A stretch of 64,000 nt of DNA from Crocinitomicaceae bacterium (GTDB lineage: Bacteria > Bacteroidota > Bacteroidia > Flavobacteriales_D > Crocinitomicaceae): NCBI GenBank assembly GCA_016719925.1, contig JADJYC010000009.1, positions 93,588 through 157,587 of the forward strand. The letters run 5' to 3'. This document shows positions 21,089 to 30,239 of this stretch, piece by piece. Position 1 is the first letter of the stretch. Each line of letters opens with the position of its first letter. The notes below the pieces were generated by a model. It searched no databases. It was not told where the DNA came from and was given only the letters and a program-made list of their open reading frames with translations. A program made the position numbers and the translations under genes.

Positions 21089-22337
21089 AATAGCTGCGGT
21101 TTTCATTTTTCTGAGCGCATTCAGATCACAGGCATCTACTATTCTTGTTCCCATGGATGAAACACAAACGGAGCATTTGCGTGCTTATGGTGTTGCATAC
21201 CGTACTCTGGAAAAGGGATTCATTATGGAGTGGTTACTGAATTATAAAGGAGGCAGTTTTCTTTTTCCGCATCAGGCATCTATTGAAGAAGATTTAATTC
21301 TTTCCAGAGTTGCGTATAAAATTCTGCCCGATATCAAAGTGCAGCAAATCAAATCTGAAATTGCACAACCTGAAGTCAACATGGAAGTGGTTCAGCTTGA
21401 AACGGCTCCAAAAATTGCGGTGTATACTCCGGGTGGGAAACAACCCTGGGATGATGCTGTAACTATGGTGCTGACTTATGCAGAGATTCCGTATACAGAA
21501 ATTTATGACTCTGCGGTTGTAAATGGAGTTTTACCGGAATATGACTGGTTGCATCTGCACCATGAAGATTTCACCGGACAATACGGAAAATTTTATCAGA
21601 ATTATCACAATGCACCCTGGTATCAGAAACAGGTGCGTGAATCAGAGGCTTCAGCAAAAGCACTCGGTTTTGCAAAAGTTTCCATCATGAAACTGGCGGT
21701 TGCAATTAAAATAAAAGAGTTTGTGGCTGGTGGCGGATTTCTTTTTACCATGTGCTCCGGAACGGACAGTTATGACATTGCACTATCTGCATATAACACG
21801 GACATTTGTGACATCATTTATGATTACGATCCGCCTGAACCAAATTTTCAAAGCAAAATAGATTACTCTCAGGGATTTGCATTTTATAATTATACCATCG
21901 AAAAAAATCCGGTGGAATATGAGTATTCAGACATAGATGGTTCAGATGATCACAAAGGAATTCCTGAAGAGCAGGATAAATTTTTTCTGTTTGATTTTTC
22001 AGCCAAATGGGACGTTGTTCCAACCATGTTGTGTCAGAACCACACCAAAGAAATAAATGGGTTTATGGGACAAACAACAGATTTCAGAACTGAATTTATC
22101 CGGTCTGATGTTTTAGTAATGGGTGATAATAAAGCACTTGGAACAGCCCGTTATATTCACGGTGAATTTGGTGAAGGCACCTGGACCTATTACGGGGGAC
22201 ATGATCCGGAAGATTATCAGCATTTTGTCAATGATCCGCCAACCGACCTCAGTTTACATCCAACCTCACCAGGCTACAGATTGATTTTGAACAACATTCT
22301 TTTTCCGGCGGCTAAGAAGAAGAAAAGAAAAACTTAA
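21072..22337 (+). CDS. Conserved exported protein, amidotransferase-like fold
   Basis: Protein of 421 residues with a signal peptide (MKHLFKIAAVFIFLSAFRSQAS). The mature part has an alternating pattern around KIAVYTPGGKQPWDDAV, YDWLHLHHEDFTG and GGGFLFTMCSG, reminiscent of a class I glutamine-amidotransferase or ThuA-like fold. From memory, relatives in Flavobacteria are often labelled asparagine synthetase B. I see no synthetase signatures here and would not use that name. It overlaps the end of dnaB by 17 bases. The C-terminus is very basic (AAKKKKRKT). Function unknown. Confidence 0.6.
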   Translation: MKHLFKIAAVFIFLSAFRSQASTILVPMDETQTEHLRAYGVAYRTLEKGFIMEWLLNYKGGSFLFPHQASIEEDLILSRVAYKILPDIKVQQIKSEIAQPEVNMEVVQLETAPKIAVYTPGGKQPWDDAVTMVLTYAEIPYTEIYDSAVVNGVLPEYDWLHLHHEDFTGQYGKFYQNYHNAPWYQKQVRESEASAKALGFAKVSIMKLAVAIKIKEFVAGGGFLFTMCSGTDSYDIALSAYNTDICDIIYDYDPPEPNFQSKIDYSQGFAFYNYTIEKNPVEYEYSDIDGSDDHKGIPEEQDKFFLFDFSAKWDVVPTMLCQNHTKEINGFMGQTTDFRTEFIRSDVLVMGDNKALGTARYIHGEFGEGTWTYYGGHDPEDYQHFVNDPPTDLSLHPTSPGYRLILNNILFPAAKKKKRKT

Positions 22338-22360
22338 CTTCTGCTTCGCTCAGCTTGCGT

Positions 22361-22422
22361 CAAGGTCAATTAATTTGCTCAACCTGCAAGTGCGGCTTTT
22401 TGAAAAAGCAAGGCCAATTAAT
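22361..22422 (+). repeat. Short imperfect direct repeat in intergenic DNA
   Basis: CAAGGTCAATTAAT (22361-22374) recurs as CAAGGCCAATTAAT (22409-22422), 48 bases apart, with an AT-rich near-palindrome (GCTTTTTGAAAAAGC) between them. It lies in the 196-base gap between the exported protein and lipoprotein genes. It may be an operator or a remnant; no function is assigned. Confidence 0.4.
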
Positions 22423-22533
22423 ACTTCGTAACGCTAACATCATACTTCTGTCTTTTTTCAAAAAAAAAAATATTTCCAGACAACCATCCTTTTTCTCCGT
22501 TGTATCTAAGGCAAACAATGTAACTTTTGAATT

Positions 22534-23478
22534 ATGAAAAATCTGCTTTTAATTTCAATCATCGGAACGGGATTAGTTTTTACCGGATGTAAAAAAGATG
22601 AGGTTCCGCCTCCGGCACCAACCAGTAACTTGTCAAATGTATTTGATGACAATTTGGATGATGCAAAACAAGCTTTTACAATCAATGCTTCAACCTTCAA
22701 TCAGTTTACCGGAGCAAATGGAGTAGTGGTAACAATTCCGGCAAACTCTTTTGAAGATGCCAGCGGAAATATTATTTCAGGCAATGTAAGCATGCAGCTA
22801 ATTGAAATACTGGATCAGTCTTCTATGATTTTAATGGGTATGCCAACAACATCCAGCGGAGACATTCTTGTTTCAGGCGGTCAAATGAATCTGACAGCAA
22901 CACAAAATGGTAATATCGTTTATCTGGCTGACAATGCATATGTTTCTGTGATGGTTCCTACAACACAATTTGATTACAGCATGCAGTTATTTGATGGTGT
23001 TGCACAAACAGATGGAAGTGTAGACTGGATTTTATCTACAGATGATTCAAGTGGATTTTCTGATTCAGTAAGTTTCGTTCCTGATTCAACGGGCGGCGGA
23101 TTTTTAGGCGGATATTACGGATTCAACTGGACAGATTCATCTCTTGGGTGGATTAACCTGGATTATTTCTATTACAGCGGCGCATCTCTCACGAATATGA
23201 CTGTTGATCTTGCTGCAGATTATACTGCTTCTAACACAGCTGTATTTTTACATTTCTCAAATATCAATTCAATTGCTTCAGTGTTCAATAACGGGACTGA
23301 TTTTGTGGCATATGATGTTCCTGAAAACGAAGCGGTGACAATTGTATGTATTTCTGAAATCAGCGGACAATATTATTCAGCATTTGTTCCGGTAACTATT
23401 ACAACTAATCTTGTGGTTCCGGTAACAATGAATGCAACTACGCTTGCTGATATTGAAACAGCTATCAACAATCTATAA
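22534..23478 (+). CDS. Hypothetical lipoprotein
   Basis: Lipoprotein of 314 residues. The signal is MKNLLLISIIGTGLVFTGC with the lipid Cys at residue 19, followed by KKDEVPPPAPTS, a Pro-rich linker. The mature domain has GVVVTIPANSFEDASGNIISG early on, a segment seen in many Bacteroidota surface lipoproteins, then beta-rich sequence with FLGGYYGFNWTDSSLGWINLD. I do not know its function. A strong terminator follows 20 bases after the stop, so it is monocistronic. The frame is intact. Confidence 0.72.
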   Translation: MKNLLLISIIGTGLVFTGCKKDEVPPPAPTSNLSNVFDDNLDDAKQAFTINASTFNQFTGANGVVVTIPANSFEDASGNIISGNVSMQLIEILDQSSMILMGMPTTSSGDILVSGGQMNLTATQNGNIVYLADNAYVSVMVPTTQFDYSMQLFDGVAQTDGSVDWILSTDDSSGFSDSVSFVPDSTGGGFLGGYYGFNWTDSSLGWINLDYFYYSGASLTNMTVDLAADYTASNTAVFLHFSNINSIASVFNNGTDFVAYDVPENEAVTIVCISEISGQYYSAFVPVTITTNLVVPVTMNATTLADIETAINNL

Positions 23479-23498
23479 TAAAATTAAGGTTAATACAA

Positions 23499-23531
23499 AC
23501 GGGGCTTCATACCAATGGAGCCCCGTTTTTT
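23499..23531 (+). terminator. Rho-independent terminator
   Basis: A 10-bp GC-rich stem (23499-23508 with 23517-23526, one wobble pair) is followed by a T run to 23531. It ends the lipoprotein gene. Confidence 0.9.
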
Positions 23532-23640
23532 GTGTTCATACATCTCCTTAAACACTTGACTTTATTGAAAAATGAATGTCCTTCTGCACCATAATCTGAA
23601 TAAGTATTATCTTTCCAGAAATTAAAAATATACATCAGTC

Positions 23641-25592
23641 ATGACTTTAGAAGAAATTCAGAATTTTAAAGGAAAATATCCGAAACAACTTTGGTATCTG
23701 TTTTTGATAGAAATGTGGGAGCGATTTACGTTTTATGGAATGCGTGCATTGCTTGGACTGTACATTTCACATTTGATTTTGTCTGCCAATTACCAGCAGG
23801 CTGATCCGGTTACCATGGCTGAGAATATTGCAAAGTATGAAGAAAAACATGAAGGTGAAAAAATAACGGAAGGACACCCACAATATTTTATTATTACTTC
23901 TCAGCAAAAAGAAAAGGATGCGGCAGAAGCTGTTGCAGCAAAAAGATACGGAATAATCAATGCGTTCATTTATATGATGGCCTTTATTGGCGGATTATTT
24001 GCTGATAAACTTTTCGGTTTCAGACGATCGATTTTCTGGGGAGGAATTCTCATGGCCATTGGAACATTCATTATGGCTGTACCCGGAAGTTTTTCTTTTT
24101 ATCTGGGTGTTAGTATCCTGATTGTAGGTACTGGTTTTTTCAAACCAAATATTTCTACCATGGTTGGGGCATTATATAAAGATGGTGATCCAAGAAGAGA
24201 TGCCGGATTCTCACTTTTCTATTCCGGAATTAACATTGGTGCATTTTTAAGCGGTCTGACAATTGCGTTTATTGGAACAGCCTACAGTTGGTCACTTGGA
24301 TTCAGTCTTGCCGGTATATGTATGTTGCTTGGTCTTGGGCTTTTTATTTTTACTCAAAAATCACTGGGACCAATTGGGTTGGCTCCTGATCCGGAAAAAT
24401 TATCTAAACCTGTTGCAGGAATTCCGAGAGGTTGGTTATTCCATTTAGGTACGCTTTTATTTATACCGTTGTTTTTTGCATTGGTTTATTATCCGATGGA
24501 ATTCAATATGACCGGACTTTTTGGAACGGTTAAAAATATTCACGTAGCTGATGGAGATGCTGCTCAATTTAAAGGATCGCTAATGCAGGATGACCTCGCT
24601 GTATCTGGTGCAAATATTTATCTCTATGATGAGGAGAAAAATTTATTGCAGACTGCTACTTCAGATGCCACAGGAAGTTTCCAGTTAACCGGAATTAATA
24701 CAGAAGTTGCGCAATACATTGTTACAGATGATACGTGTGCGGCTAATAAAATTGTTTATGCCGGAGAAAAAAATGCGACAAAAGAATTGACCATTATTCC
24801 AGGTGAATCATCTTATATTTTAGAGAACTACATGGTGCAGTTGGTTGACCTGATCTTTTTAATTGCAGCAATAATTACGATAGCATTCCTGTTCTTTGAA
24901 GTCAGAAAAGCAACCAAAGAGGAATCCAAAAAGTTGATTGCCGCTGTGATTCTAATTTTCTTCTCAGTTATTTTCTGGTCGTTCTTTGAACAGGGCGGAG
25001 GTTCACTTAACTTCTTTGCCCTTGGTAACGTTGACAGTCATGGACTAAATATGACATCAGTTAACAACTCAGTTAACGCTCTTTGGGTAATTATTTTTGC
25101 TCCATTAGTTGGATTGCTTTGGCTTGCTTTGGCAAAACGGAATAAGGAACCAAATACCGTGGTGAAATTCGGTTTGGGATTTGTTTTCCTTGGAGCAGGA
25201 TTTTTGGTTTTCTACCTGAGTAGGTTTTTGCAACACCTGAAGGATTCACACCACTTACTATGTTCTGTTTTGCTTATTTGGTTTTGACTATTGGTGAATT
25301 ATGTTTATCACCAATCGGATTATCGATGGTAACAAAATTATCACCAAAAAGATTATATGGTGTGATGATGGGAACCTGGTTTCTGGCTTCAGCTTACGGA
25401 CAATACGGAGCAGGTTTGATTGGATCAGCACTTGCACAAAGTGAAGATGCCAGCAAAAACTTATCCAATATGGAAAAATTGAATCAATACACCAGTGGAT
25501 ATGAAATGATAGCATACATTTCAATTGCAAGTGGAATTGTGCTGATACTAATTTCACCGCTCATCAGAAAATTGATGCAAGAGGTGAAATAA
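23641..25592 (+). CDS. POT family proton-dependent peptide transporter
   Basis: Inner-membrane symporter of about 650 residues that takes up di- and tripeptides with protons. The POT signature EMWERFTFYGMR (ExxER motif, residues 24-28) is on helix 1, and GTGFFKPNIS and FWSFFEQGGGSL are also family hallmarks. Between two helices, at about residues 300-395, a non-membrane segment is inserted: a beta-rich unit with SGANIYLYDEEKNLLQTATSDATGSFQLTG in pieces, resembling a carboxypeptidase-regulatory-like fold. The frame breaks near 25230 at a T run; one extra T restores SRFFATPEGFTPLTMFCFAYL. With the exported peptidases in this window, it fits a peptide-scavenging lifestyle. Confidence 0.88.
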
Positions 25593-26439
25593 TAAAATTA
25601 AAAAAAAGAAGTCCTGATTTCAGGACTCCTTTTTTATTCAATTTCAATTTCTGCAAAAACAACTCAAGCGCTGCCCAGTATTCTTCACCATCAACCTGAT
25701 CAGGCCATAAAGCACGTGCGCCGTGATGTCCTTCTCCTTCAGGTGCAAAGACAATTTGATTTTCGGTGCGCTGTCTGCCTAAAACCAGTTCTCTCACGTA
25801 AGGCATTTCTTCTTTTGCGGCGGTAAAGAAAAATGGTTTTTCAAATTTGATCAGTTCAGAAGTCAAATCTGGTTTGGTTCCGTCATAGAAAAAATAATTT
25901 CCCGGACTGAAAGAAATAACTGCGGCAACATGTTCATTGGTCAGCGCATGAAAGATTACAAGTGTGGATGAATAAGAACTGCCAACTAAAACAACCGGAC
26001 GCTGATATTTTTCATATCCGTATTGAATTGCTGCAGCAATATCCTGATCAGCATCTAAAAATTCAGTGGGTTTATTTTGTTCAACTGCTCTCAGCCATGT
26101 TTCGTTAGGTTCATTCGCTATTGGTCCTCCGCAGCGTAAATCTACTGCCAGACAATTATATCCTAACTTATTGAAACGTTCTGCAACTCCCGCATATTCA
26201 AATTTGCAGAAACCGCGCTGGTGAAATAAAATCATCAGTGGAAATGAAGGATCAGCTTCATACAAATTGGCAGAAATGGTCAGTGAATCCAGAGATGGAA
26301 ATTCTACTTTGGTAAAAGTTTTTTCTTCTGCAACAGCAGTTGAATCATTTCCGTCAGAAGAAATTGTATCTGATGTTTTGTCTGATCCGCAGCTCAGCAT
26401 GAACATCAAGAAGGAAGAAAAGAAAATTTGATTTTTCAT
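25564..26439 (-). CDS. Alpha/beta hydrolase lipoprotein
   Basis: Lipoprotein (MKNQIFFSSFLMFMLSC) with an alpha/beta hydrolase fold. Visible parts are LMILFHQRGFC (oxyanion region), the nucleophile elbow VLVGSSYSS (GxSxS type), and a late EGEGHHGARAL with the catalytic His. It resembles dienelactone hydrolase or acetyl-xylan-esterase-like secreted hydrolases; the substrate is unknown. As read, the frame runs through the terminator to 25564. One extra T in the run near 25660 would instead end the protein as FFAEIEIE with TAA at 25634-25636, just before the terminator, and I think that is the true end. Confidence 0.75.
   Translation of the reverse strand: MKNQIFFSSFLMFMLSCGSDKTSDTISSDGNDSTAVAEEKTFTKVEFPSLDSLTISANLYEADPSFPLMILFHQRGFCKFEYAGVAERFNKLGYNCLAVDLRCGGPIANEPNETWLRAVEQNKPTEFLDADQDIAAAIQYGYEKYQRPVVLVGSSYSSTLVIFHALTNEHVAAVISFSPGNYFFYDGTKPDLTSELIKFEKPFFFTAAKEEMPYVRELVLGRQRTENQIVFAPEGEGHHGARALWPDQVDGEEYWAALELFLQKLKLNKKGVLKSGLLFFNFIISPLASIF
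25601..25635. terminator. Bidirectional terminator between convergent genes
   Basis: The inverted repeat AGTCCTGA/TCAGGACT (25610-25627) is flanked by an A run on the left and a T run on the right, so it can end the POT transporter gene on plus and the hydrolase gene on minus. Confidence 0.8.
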
Positions 26440-26444
26440 AGGTC

Positions 26445-26476
26445 AAAAAAAAACGCCCCCAAACATGTTGGAGGCG
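26445..26476 (-). terminator. Rho-independent terminator of gcvT
   Basis: On the minus strand, CGCCTCCAA pairs with TTGGGGGCG (26468-26476 with 26454-26462, one wobble) around a 5-base loop, followed by nine T residues. It lies just after gcvT. Confidence 0.85.
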
Positions 26477-26492
26477 CTGTGGTGTGAATTTA

Positions 26493-27575
26493 TTATTTTT
26501 TATAGAAAGGGAGTGTAACCACTTTTGCTTTCAGTGATTTGTCTCTGATTGAAATGTAAATTTCACTGCCCGGTGCAGATAATTCTGTTGGTACGTATCC
26601 CATTCCAATAGCAATGTTCATGGATGGTGACATAGTTCCTGAAGTAACAATTCCGATTTTTTTACCGGTTGCATCCACAATGTCATAATCATGACGCGGA
26701 ATACCTTTGTCTACTAATTCAAATCCAACTAACTTACGTTTTACACCAGCTTCTTTTTGTGCTTTCAGATTGGCAGAGTTAGTAAAATCTTTGGTGAATT
26801 TTGTAATCCAGCCTAAACCTGCTTCTAACGGAGAGGTTGTATCGTTGATGTCGTTTCCATATAAACAAAATCCCATTTCAAGTCTTAATGTATCTCTTGC
26901 TGCAAGACCGATTGGTTTTATTCCGTAAGGAGCACCTGCTTTGAAAACACTGTCCCATATCTGATTTGCATCTCCATTATTAAAATACAATTCAAATCCG
27001 CCGGCACCGGTATAACCAGTTGCAGAAATAATTACGTTATCAATTCCGGCAAATTTTCCAACACGGAACGTATAATATTTAATTGAAGCAAGATCAACAT
27101 CAGTAAGACTTTGCAGTGCTTCAATGGCTTTTGGACCTTGTATGGCAAGTAATGACATGTTATCAGACAAATTGGTCATTTCTACACCAAACGTATTGTG
27201 TTTTGAAATCCAGTTCCAGTCTTTTTCAATGTTGGATGCGTTTACAATCAGGTAATATTCTGTGTCAGTAAATTTATATACCAGCAAATCATCCACAATT
27301 CCGCCTTCATTGTTTGGCAGACAAGAATACTGTGCCTGAAACGGAGCAAGTTTTGAAGCATCGTTGGAAGTCACAGCCTGAATCAAATCAAGTGCTTTTT
27401 CTCCTTTTAATCTGAATTCACCCATGTGAGACACATCAAAAACGCCCACTGAATTTCTTACGCAATCATGTTCTGCCTTAACGCCTTCATACTGAACGGG
27501 CATGTTGTATCCGGCAAAAGGAACCATTTTTGCGCCAAGGGCAATGTGTTTATCGGTGAGTGCGGTGTTTTTCAT
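26493..27575 (-). CDS. gcvT: Aminomethyltransferase (glycine cleavage T protein)
   Basis: T protein of the glycine cleavage system. It transfers the methylene group from the H-protein aminomethyl arm to tetrahydrofolate and releases ammonia. It has 360 residues from ATG 27575; an upstream TTG at 27605 is less likely. Diagnostic segments are MVPFAGYNMPVQYEG, VFDVSHMGEF, GGIVDDLLVYK, SATGYTGAGGFELYF and the late LGWITKFTKDF. Length and order match canonical GcvT. It stands alone with its own terminator; other gcv genes are not in this window. The frame is intact. Confidence 0.95.
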   Translation of the reverse strand: MKNTALTDKHIALGAKMVPFAGYNMPVQYEGVKAEHDCVRNSVGVFDVSHMGEFRLKGEKALDLIQAVTSNDASKLAPFQAQYSCLPNNEGGIVDDLLVYKFTDTEYYLIVNASNIEKDWNWISKHNTFGVEMTNLSDNMSLLAIQGPKAIEALQSLTDVDLASIKYYTFRVGKFAGIDNVIISATGYTGAGGFELYFNNGDANQIWDSVFKAGAPYGIKPIGLAARDTLRLEMGFCLYGNDINDTTSPLEAGLGWITKFTKDFTNSANLKAQKEAGVKRKLVGFELVDKGIPRHDYDIVDATGKKIGIVTSGTMSPSMNIAIGMGYVPTELSAPGSEIYISIRDKSLKAKVVTLPFYKK

Positions 27576-27712
27576 GTGTTGATTTTTTAGATTAATTCTG
27601 AACAAATGTATAAATATTTTAAACGATCAGGATTGCAATATTAGTCCCGCACAGGAATTAACAGAAAAGAAATCTTATGTGAGTGAATAAGATATGCTCA
27701 GAGCTGTATCCA

Positions 27713-28210
27713 TCAGTATTTGCGGATGGCGTAAAAAAGTTCATCCAGCAATTCTCCGTTCTTGATAATTGTTTTTTCAAAATGTGCTTCAAATTTGAAT
27801 CCCGCTTTTTCAAGTACGCGCTGTGAAGCATTGTTGGTTCCAAATGGTCTGGCAAAAATCCGGTTGATATCCAGTTTTTCAAAAGCCAGCGGAACAATTT
27901 GATTAATTGCATCAACCACAATACCTTTTCCCCAGAAAGGTTCAGCCAGCCAATAACCCAGCTCAGCATTTTTTCGCATAATGTCAGAGAGCGGGTGCAC
28001 TCCAATTCCGCCAACTGCTTCGTTGTTGACTTCAATGGCAAAAATCCGTTCAGGAGCATTCATTGCCATAGTTAGAAATTTTTCACCGCTTTCTTTGGTG
28101 TACGGATGAGGAAAACCATCCGTCATGTTTTTTGCAACTGCCGCATTGTTGGCATATTTTACCAATGAATCAAGATCAGACAATTTCCAGGGACGAATGA
28201 TGCAGTTCAT
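27713..28210 (-). CDS. GNAT family N-acetyltransferase (RimJ/RimL type)
   Basis: Acetyl-CoA-dependent acetyltransferase of 165 residues. GGIGVHP and ELGYWLAEPFWGKGI form the GNAT core (motif A with Q/RxxGxG-like WGKGI), and the end (NNASQRVLEKAGFKFE) matches the RimJ/RimL subgroup, which acetylates protein N-termini, antibiotics or other amines. The target cannot be told from the sequence. It lies 138 bases upstream of the gcvT start, on the same strand. Confidence 0.85.
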   Translation of the reverse strand: MNCIIRPWKLSDLDSLVKYANNAAVAKNMTDGFPHPYTKESGEKFLTMAMNAPERIFAIEVNNEAVGGIGVHPLSDIMRKNAELGYWLAEPFWGKGIVVDAINQIVPLAFEKLDINRIFARPFGTNNASQRVLEKAGFKFEAHFEKTIIKNGELLDELFYAIRKY

Positions 28211-28267
28211 GAATTAAAGATAAAAGAAAATGCAAATCCCTGAATAAAATAGTGAGCAGGATAATTC

Positions 28268-28549
28268 TTAAGCCTGGGGTTTGCTCATACGGCCAACCAT
28301 ACAACTTGCGTAACTTTTGATCTGAAGTAATAAACCATTTTCTTCTGTTGCTTCCGGATATCCGAGTTTATGTAAAAGATTGGTTATTTGTTTGCGTTCT
28401 AACTGATCTTCCATGTCAACCGTAACGCTGTCTTCATCCTGACTGATGTTCACATTTTTTACTCCTTCAATTCCAGAAATTCTTTTTTTTATGGTGTTTT
28501 CACAACCTGCACATTTCAGATTTGCGATGATGATTTTTTCAGTTTTCAT
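28268..28549 (-). CDS. Heavy-metal-associated (HMA) domain protein
   Basis: Small cytoplasmic metal-binding protein of about 93 residues from ATG 28549 (the open frame extends to 28600). The domain begins KIIIANLKCAGCENTIKK with the metal-binding CxxC, where the common Met of GMxCxxC is Lys-shifted. ISGIEGVKNVNI and LHKLGYPE complete the beta-alpha-beta-beta-alpha-beta HMA fold. A further Cys (SYASCMVGRM) is near the C-terminus. Likely role: copper or similar soft-metal chaperone. No metal ATPase is nearby. Confidence 0.82.
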   Translation of the reverse strand: MKTEKIIIANLKCAGCENTIKKRISGIEGVKNVNISQDEDSVTVDMEDQLERKQITNLLHKLGYPEATEENGLLLQIKSYASCMVGRMSKPQA

Positions 28550-28705
28550 AAACCTTATTTTTACAAAGTTCTGAATAAATGAAATCTGAAACAATTCCAA
28601 ATGAACGGTTTAGAGGTGATTTTTATCAGGAAAGTAGGTAGAACTATTCTGCTCTTATATTGAATACCTTTTATCCCCCGTTCTTTGCAGCGTGTTGATT
28701 ATGGT

Positions 28706-29044
28706 TTAATCCTTAAGAAGTATAGAGACTTCTTCTTTCAATTTTGGAATATGATTGATGACAATACTCCAGATTAATTCATCGGAAATCTTGTCGTAAC
28801 CATGTATTATTCTGTTTCTGGTACTGATTATTTTTTCAACGTTGCTTAATTGAAAGCCCGCATTCTTTTTTAAGATTCGGTTTGCTGCTTCACCTATTAT
28901 TTCAAGATCTCTTTCAATTGCTCTTTTTGTTTTTATATCGGCAAGATATTCCTCATAAATTTTAGGTTTATCTCCGTAATAACTTTCAATCTCGTCAATA
29001 GATTGGAGTATGTCAAACAACCAGGCTTTTGTTTCAACGTCCAT
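28706..29044 (-). CDS. hepT: HepT-like ribonuclease toxin
   Basis: HEPN-domain toxin of 112 residues (DUF86 family). The HEPN ribonuclease motif Rx4-6H is visible as STRNRIIHGYDKI. AIERDLEIIGEAANRI is the conserved helix of this family. HepT toxins cleave RNA and are neutralised by MntA through AMPylation of the toxin's Tyr, which here would be that of HGY (known for the family). The start overlaps the end of the mntA-like gene by 11 bases, so the two are translationally coupled. The pair is intact. Confidence 0.88.
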   Translation of the reverse strand: MDVETKAWLFDILQSIDEIESYYGDKPKIYEEYLADIKTKRAIERDLEIIGEAANRILKKNAGFQLSNVEKIISTRNRIIHGYDKISDELIWSIVINHIPKLKEEVSILLKD

Positions 29045-29378
29045 AGATAATCTGTTTTGAAGAATCTATGGACTGTATTAAAAAAGGATTTTTAATTGCT
29101 TTATCTTCTAAAAGATCGACGGGTCTCTGAAATATTTTTTCAAGCGATTTTTTTAAATCAAAATAATTGTCTGCATACTCATACAAACTAACATCAGAAA
29201 AGTCAACTACAAAGTCTATGTCGCTGTTTTTAGAGAACTTGTTTGTTAATACAGAACCAAAAACAAAAAGCCTTGCAACCCTGTGCTTTGCACACAACTC
29301 CTTTATTATATTAATATTTGATTCAATTATTGTCACAAAGTAAAGATAAGCTTTTTTGATGATTTTCCACTGACCCAT
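29034..29378 (-). CDS. mntA: MntA-like nucleotidyltransferase antitoxin
   Basis: Minimal nucleotidyltransferase of 114 residues, the antitoxin of the HepT toxin encoded just downstream. The NTase signature GSx10DxD is present: GSVLTNKFSKNSDIDF. Known MntA proteins inactivate HepT by adding AMP to a Tyr near the active site. The start is either ATG 29378 or GTG 29336; the shorter form begins VTIIESNINIIKELCAKH and looks closer to usual MntA length. The gene precedes the toxin gene in the operon. Confidence 0.85.
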   Translation of the reverse strand: MGQWKIIKKAYLYFVTIIESNINIIKELCAKHRVARLFVFGSVLTNKFSKNSDIDFVVDFSDVSLYEYADNYFDLKKSLEKIFQRPVDLLEDKAIKNPFLIQSIDSSKQIIYGR

Positions 29379-29536
29379 AAAACGATATGCAATGAGAGTT
29401 CAATTGATATAGTTTAGTTGGTTTATTTTGTTTAACCTTTGTCAGGAAAATTATTTACATAAAATTTGAATAATTTTGATTCAATAATTGAAAAAATCAC
29501 ACAGCATAATTAAACGGTTATTTTCTAAATATCAGC

Positions 29537-30178
29537 TTAGCCTCTTCTGCGCTCAAGCAAAATCATCATCATCAGCGCAAGCATCATCCGTTCTCCGTCA
29601 CCAGGTTCCAAATCCTGAAGTTTTTCTAATAAAAATCGTCTTCCAAAAAAAGATTTTTGTTTGGAGATGCGCGCAACAATTGTTCCGTCATTTTTCTGAA
29701 CAATATATCTTGGATTAAACATGTATCCGCTGAACAAACCTAAAAGCGGAACTTCACATAACAACGCGTCAAAAACTTTGGCCCACGGATTTTCTTCGCG
29801 GATTGAATACTCATGATTATTTTCATTGTCAAAAATTTCATAGTGCGCTTTCAGTAATGAACGCATTCCTTTTCTCCCCAGTTTACCAATCATATTATCT
29901 GCATTGTCTTTAAAACTATAGCAGGCATTAAAATCAATGATGCGGTCAGCGTCTATTTTATAAAGAATATCTGTTTTATTTTCATTGGTGTAAATCAGAA
30001 TTGCTTCTTTGAACTTGAATAATTTTTGTCTGACATAAGCAATTTTAGCACCGTCTGCATCGGTTGCCGTAAAGTCATTTGCAAAGGAGGATATTTTGAA
30101 TTCAAACATAATCGGGAATTTGAATTCCCTGAATTCATGTTTTGAACTGAAAGAAGAGTCAAGAATTTCGTTTGACAT
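29537..30178 (-). CDS. LURP-one/tubby-C-like domain protein
   Basis: Protein of 213 residues with no signal peptide. The core, from about residue 20 to 190, reads FEFKISSFANDFTATDADG, IYTNENKTDILYKIDADR, EIFDNENNHEYSIREENPW and NPRYIVQKNDGTIVARISKQ. This series of beta strands matches the LURP-one-related/scramblase-like fold. A hydrophobic helix interrupts it (VFDALLCEVPLLGLFSGYMF). Bacterial members have no settled function. It is the last gene of a minus-strand run that includes the sugar transferase, 62 bases away. The tail is Met-rich (MMLALMMMILLERRRG). Confidence 0.65.
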   Translation of the reverse strand: MSNEILDSSFSSKHEFREFKFPIMFEFKISSFANDFTATDADGAKIAYVRQKLFKFKEAILIYTNENKTDILYKIDADRIIDFNACYSFKDNADNMIGKLGRKGMRSLLKAHYEIFDNENNHEYSIREENPWAKVFDALLCEVPLLGLFSGYMFNPRYIVQKNDGTIVARISKQKSFFGRRFLLEKLQDLEPGDGERMMLALMMMILLERRRG

Positions 30179-30239
30179 AAAAGATTGTTTTTGTGAATCT
30201 ACAAAAATTCCGGCAAGAAAAATAAACTATGTTTTTTTC

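Noticed and set aside
21072..22337. Asparagine synthetase B
   Set aside because: No N-terminal Cys glutaminase or ATP-pyrophosphatase motif, and it has a signal peptide. The name is probably a propagated label.
28600..28705. Gene or RNA in the gap between the HMA and HepT genes
   Set aside because: No conserved frame on either strand and no clear hairpin with T tract.
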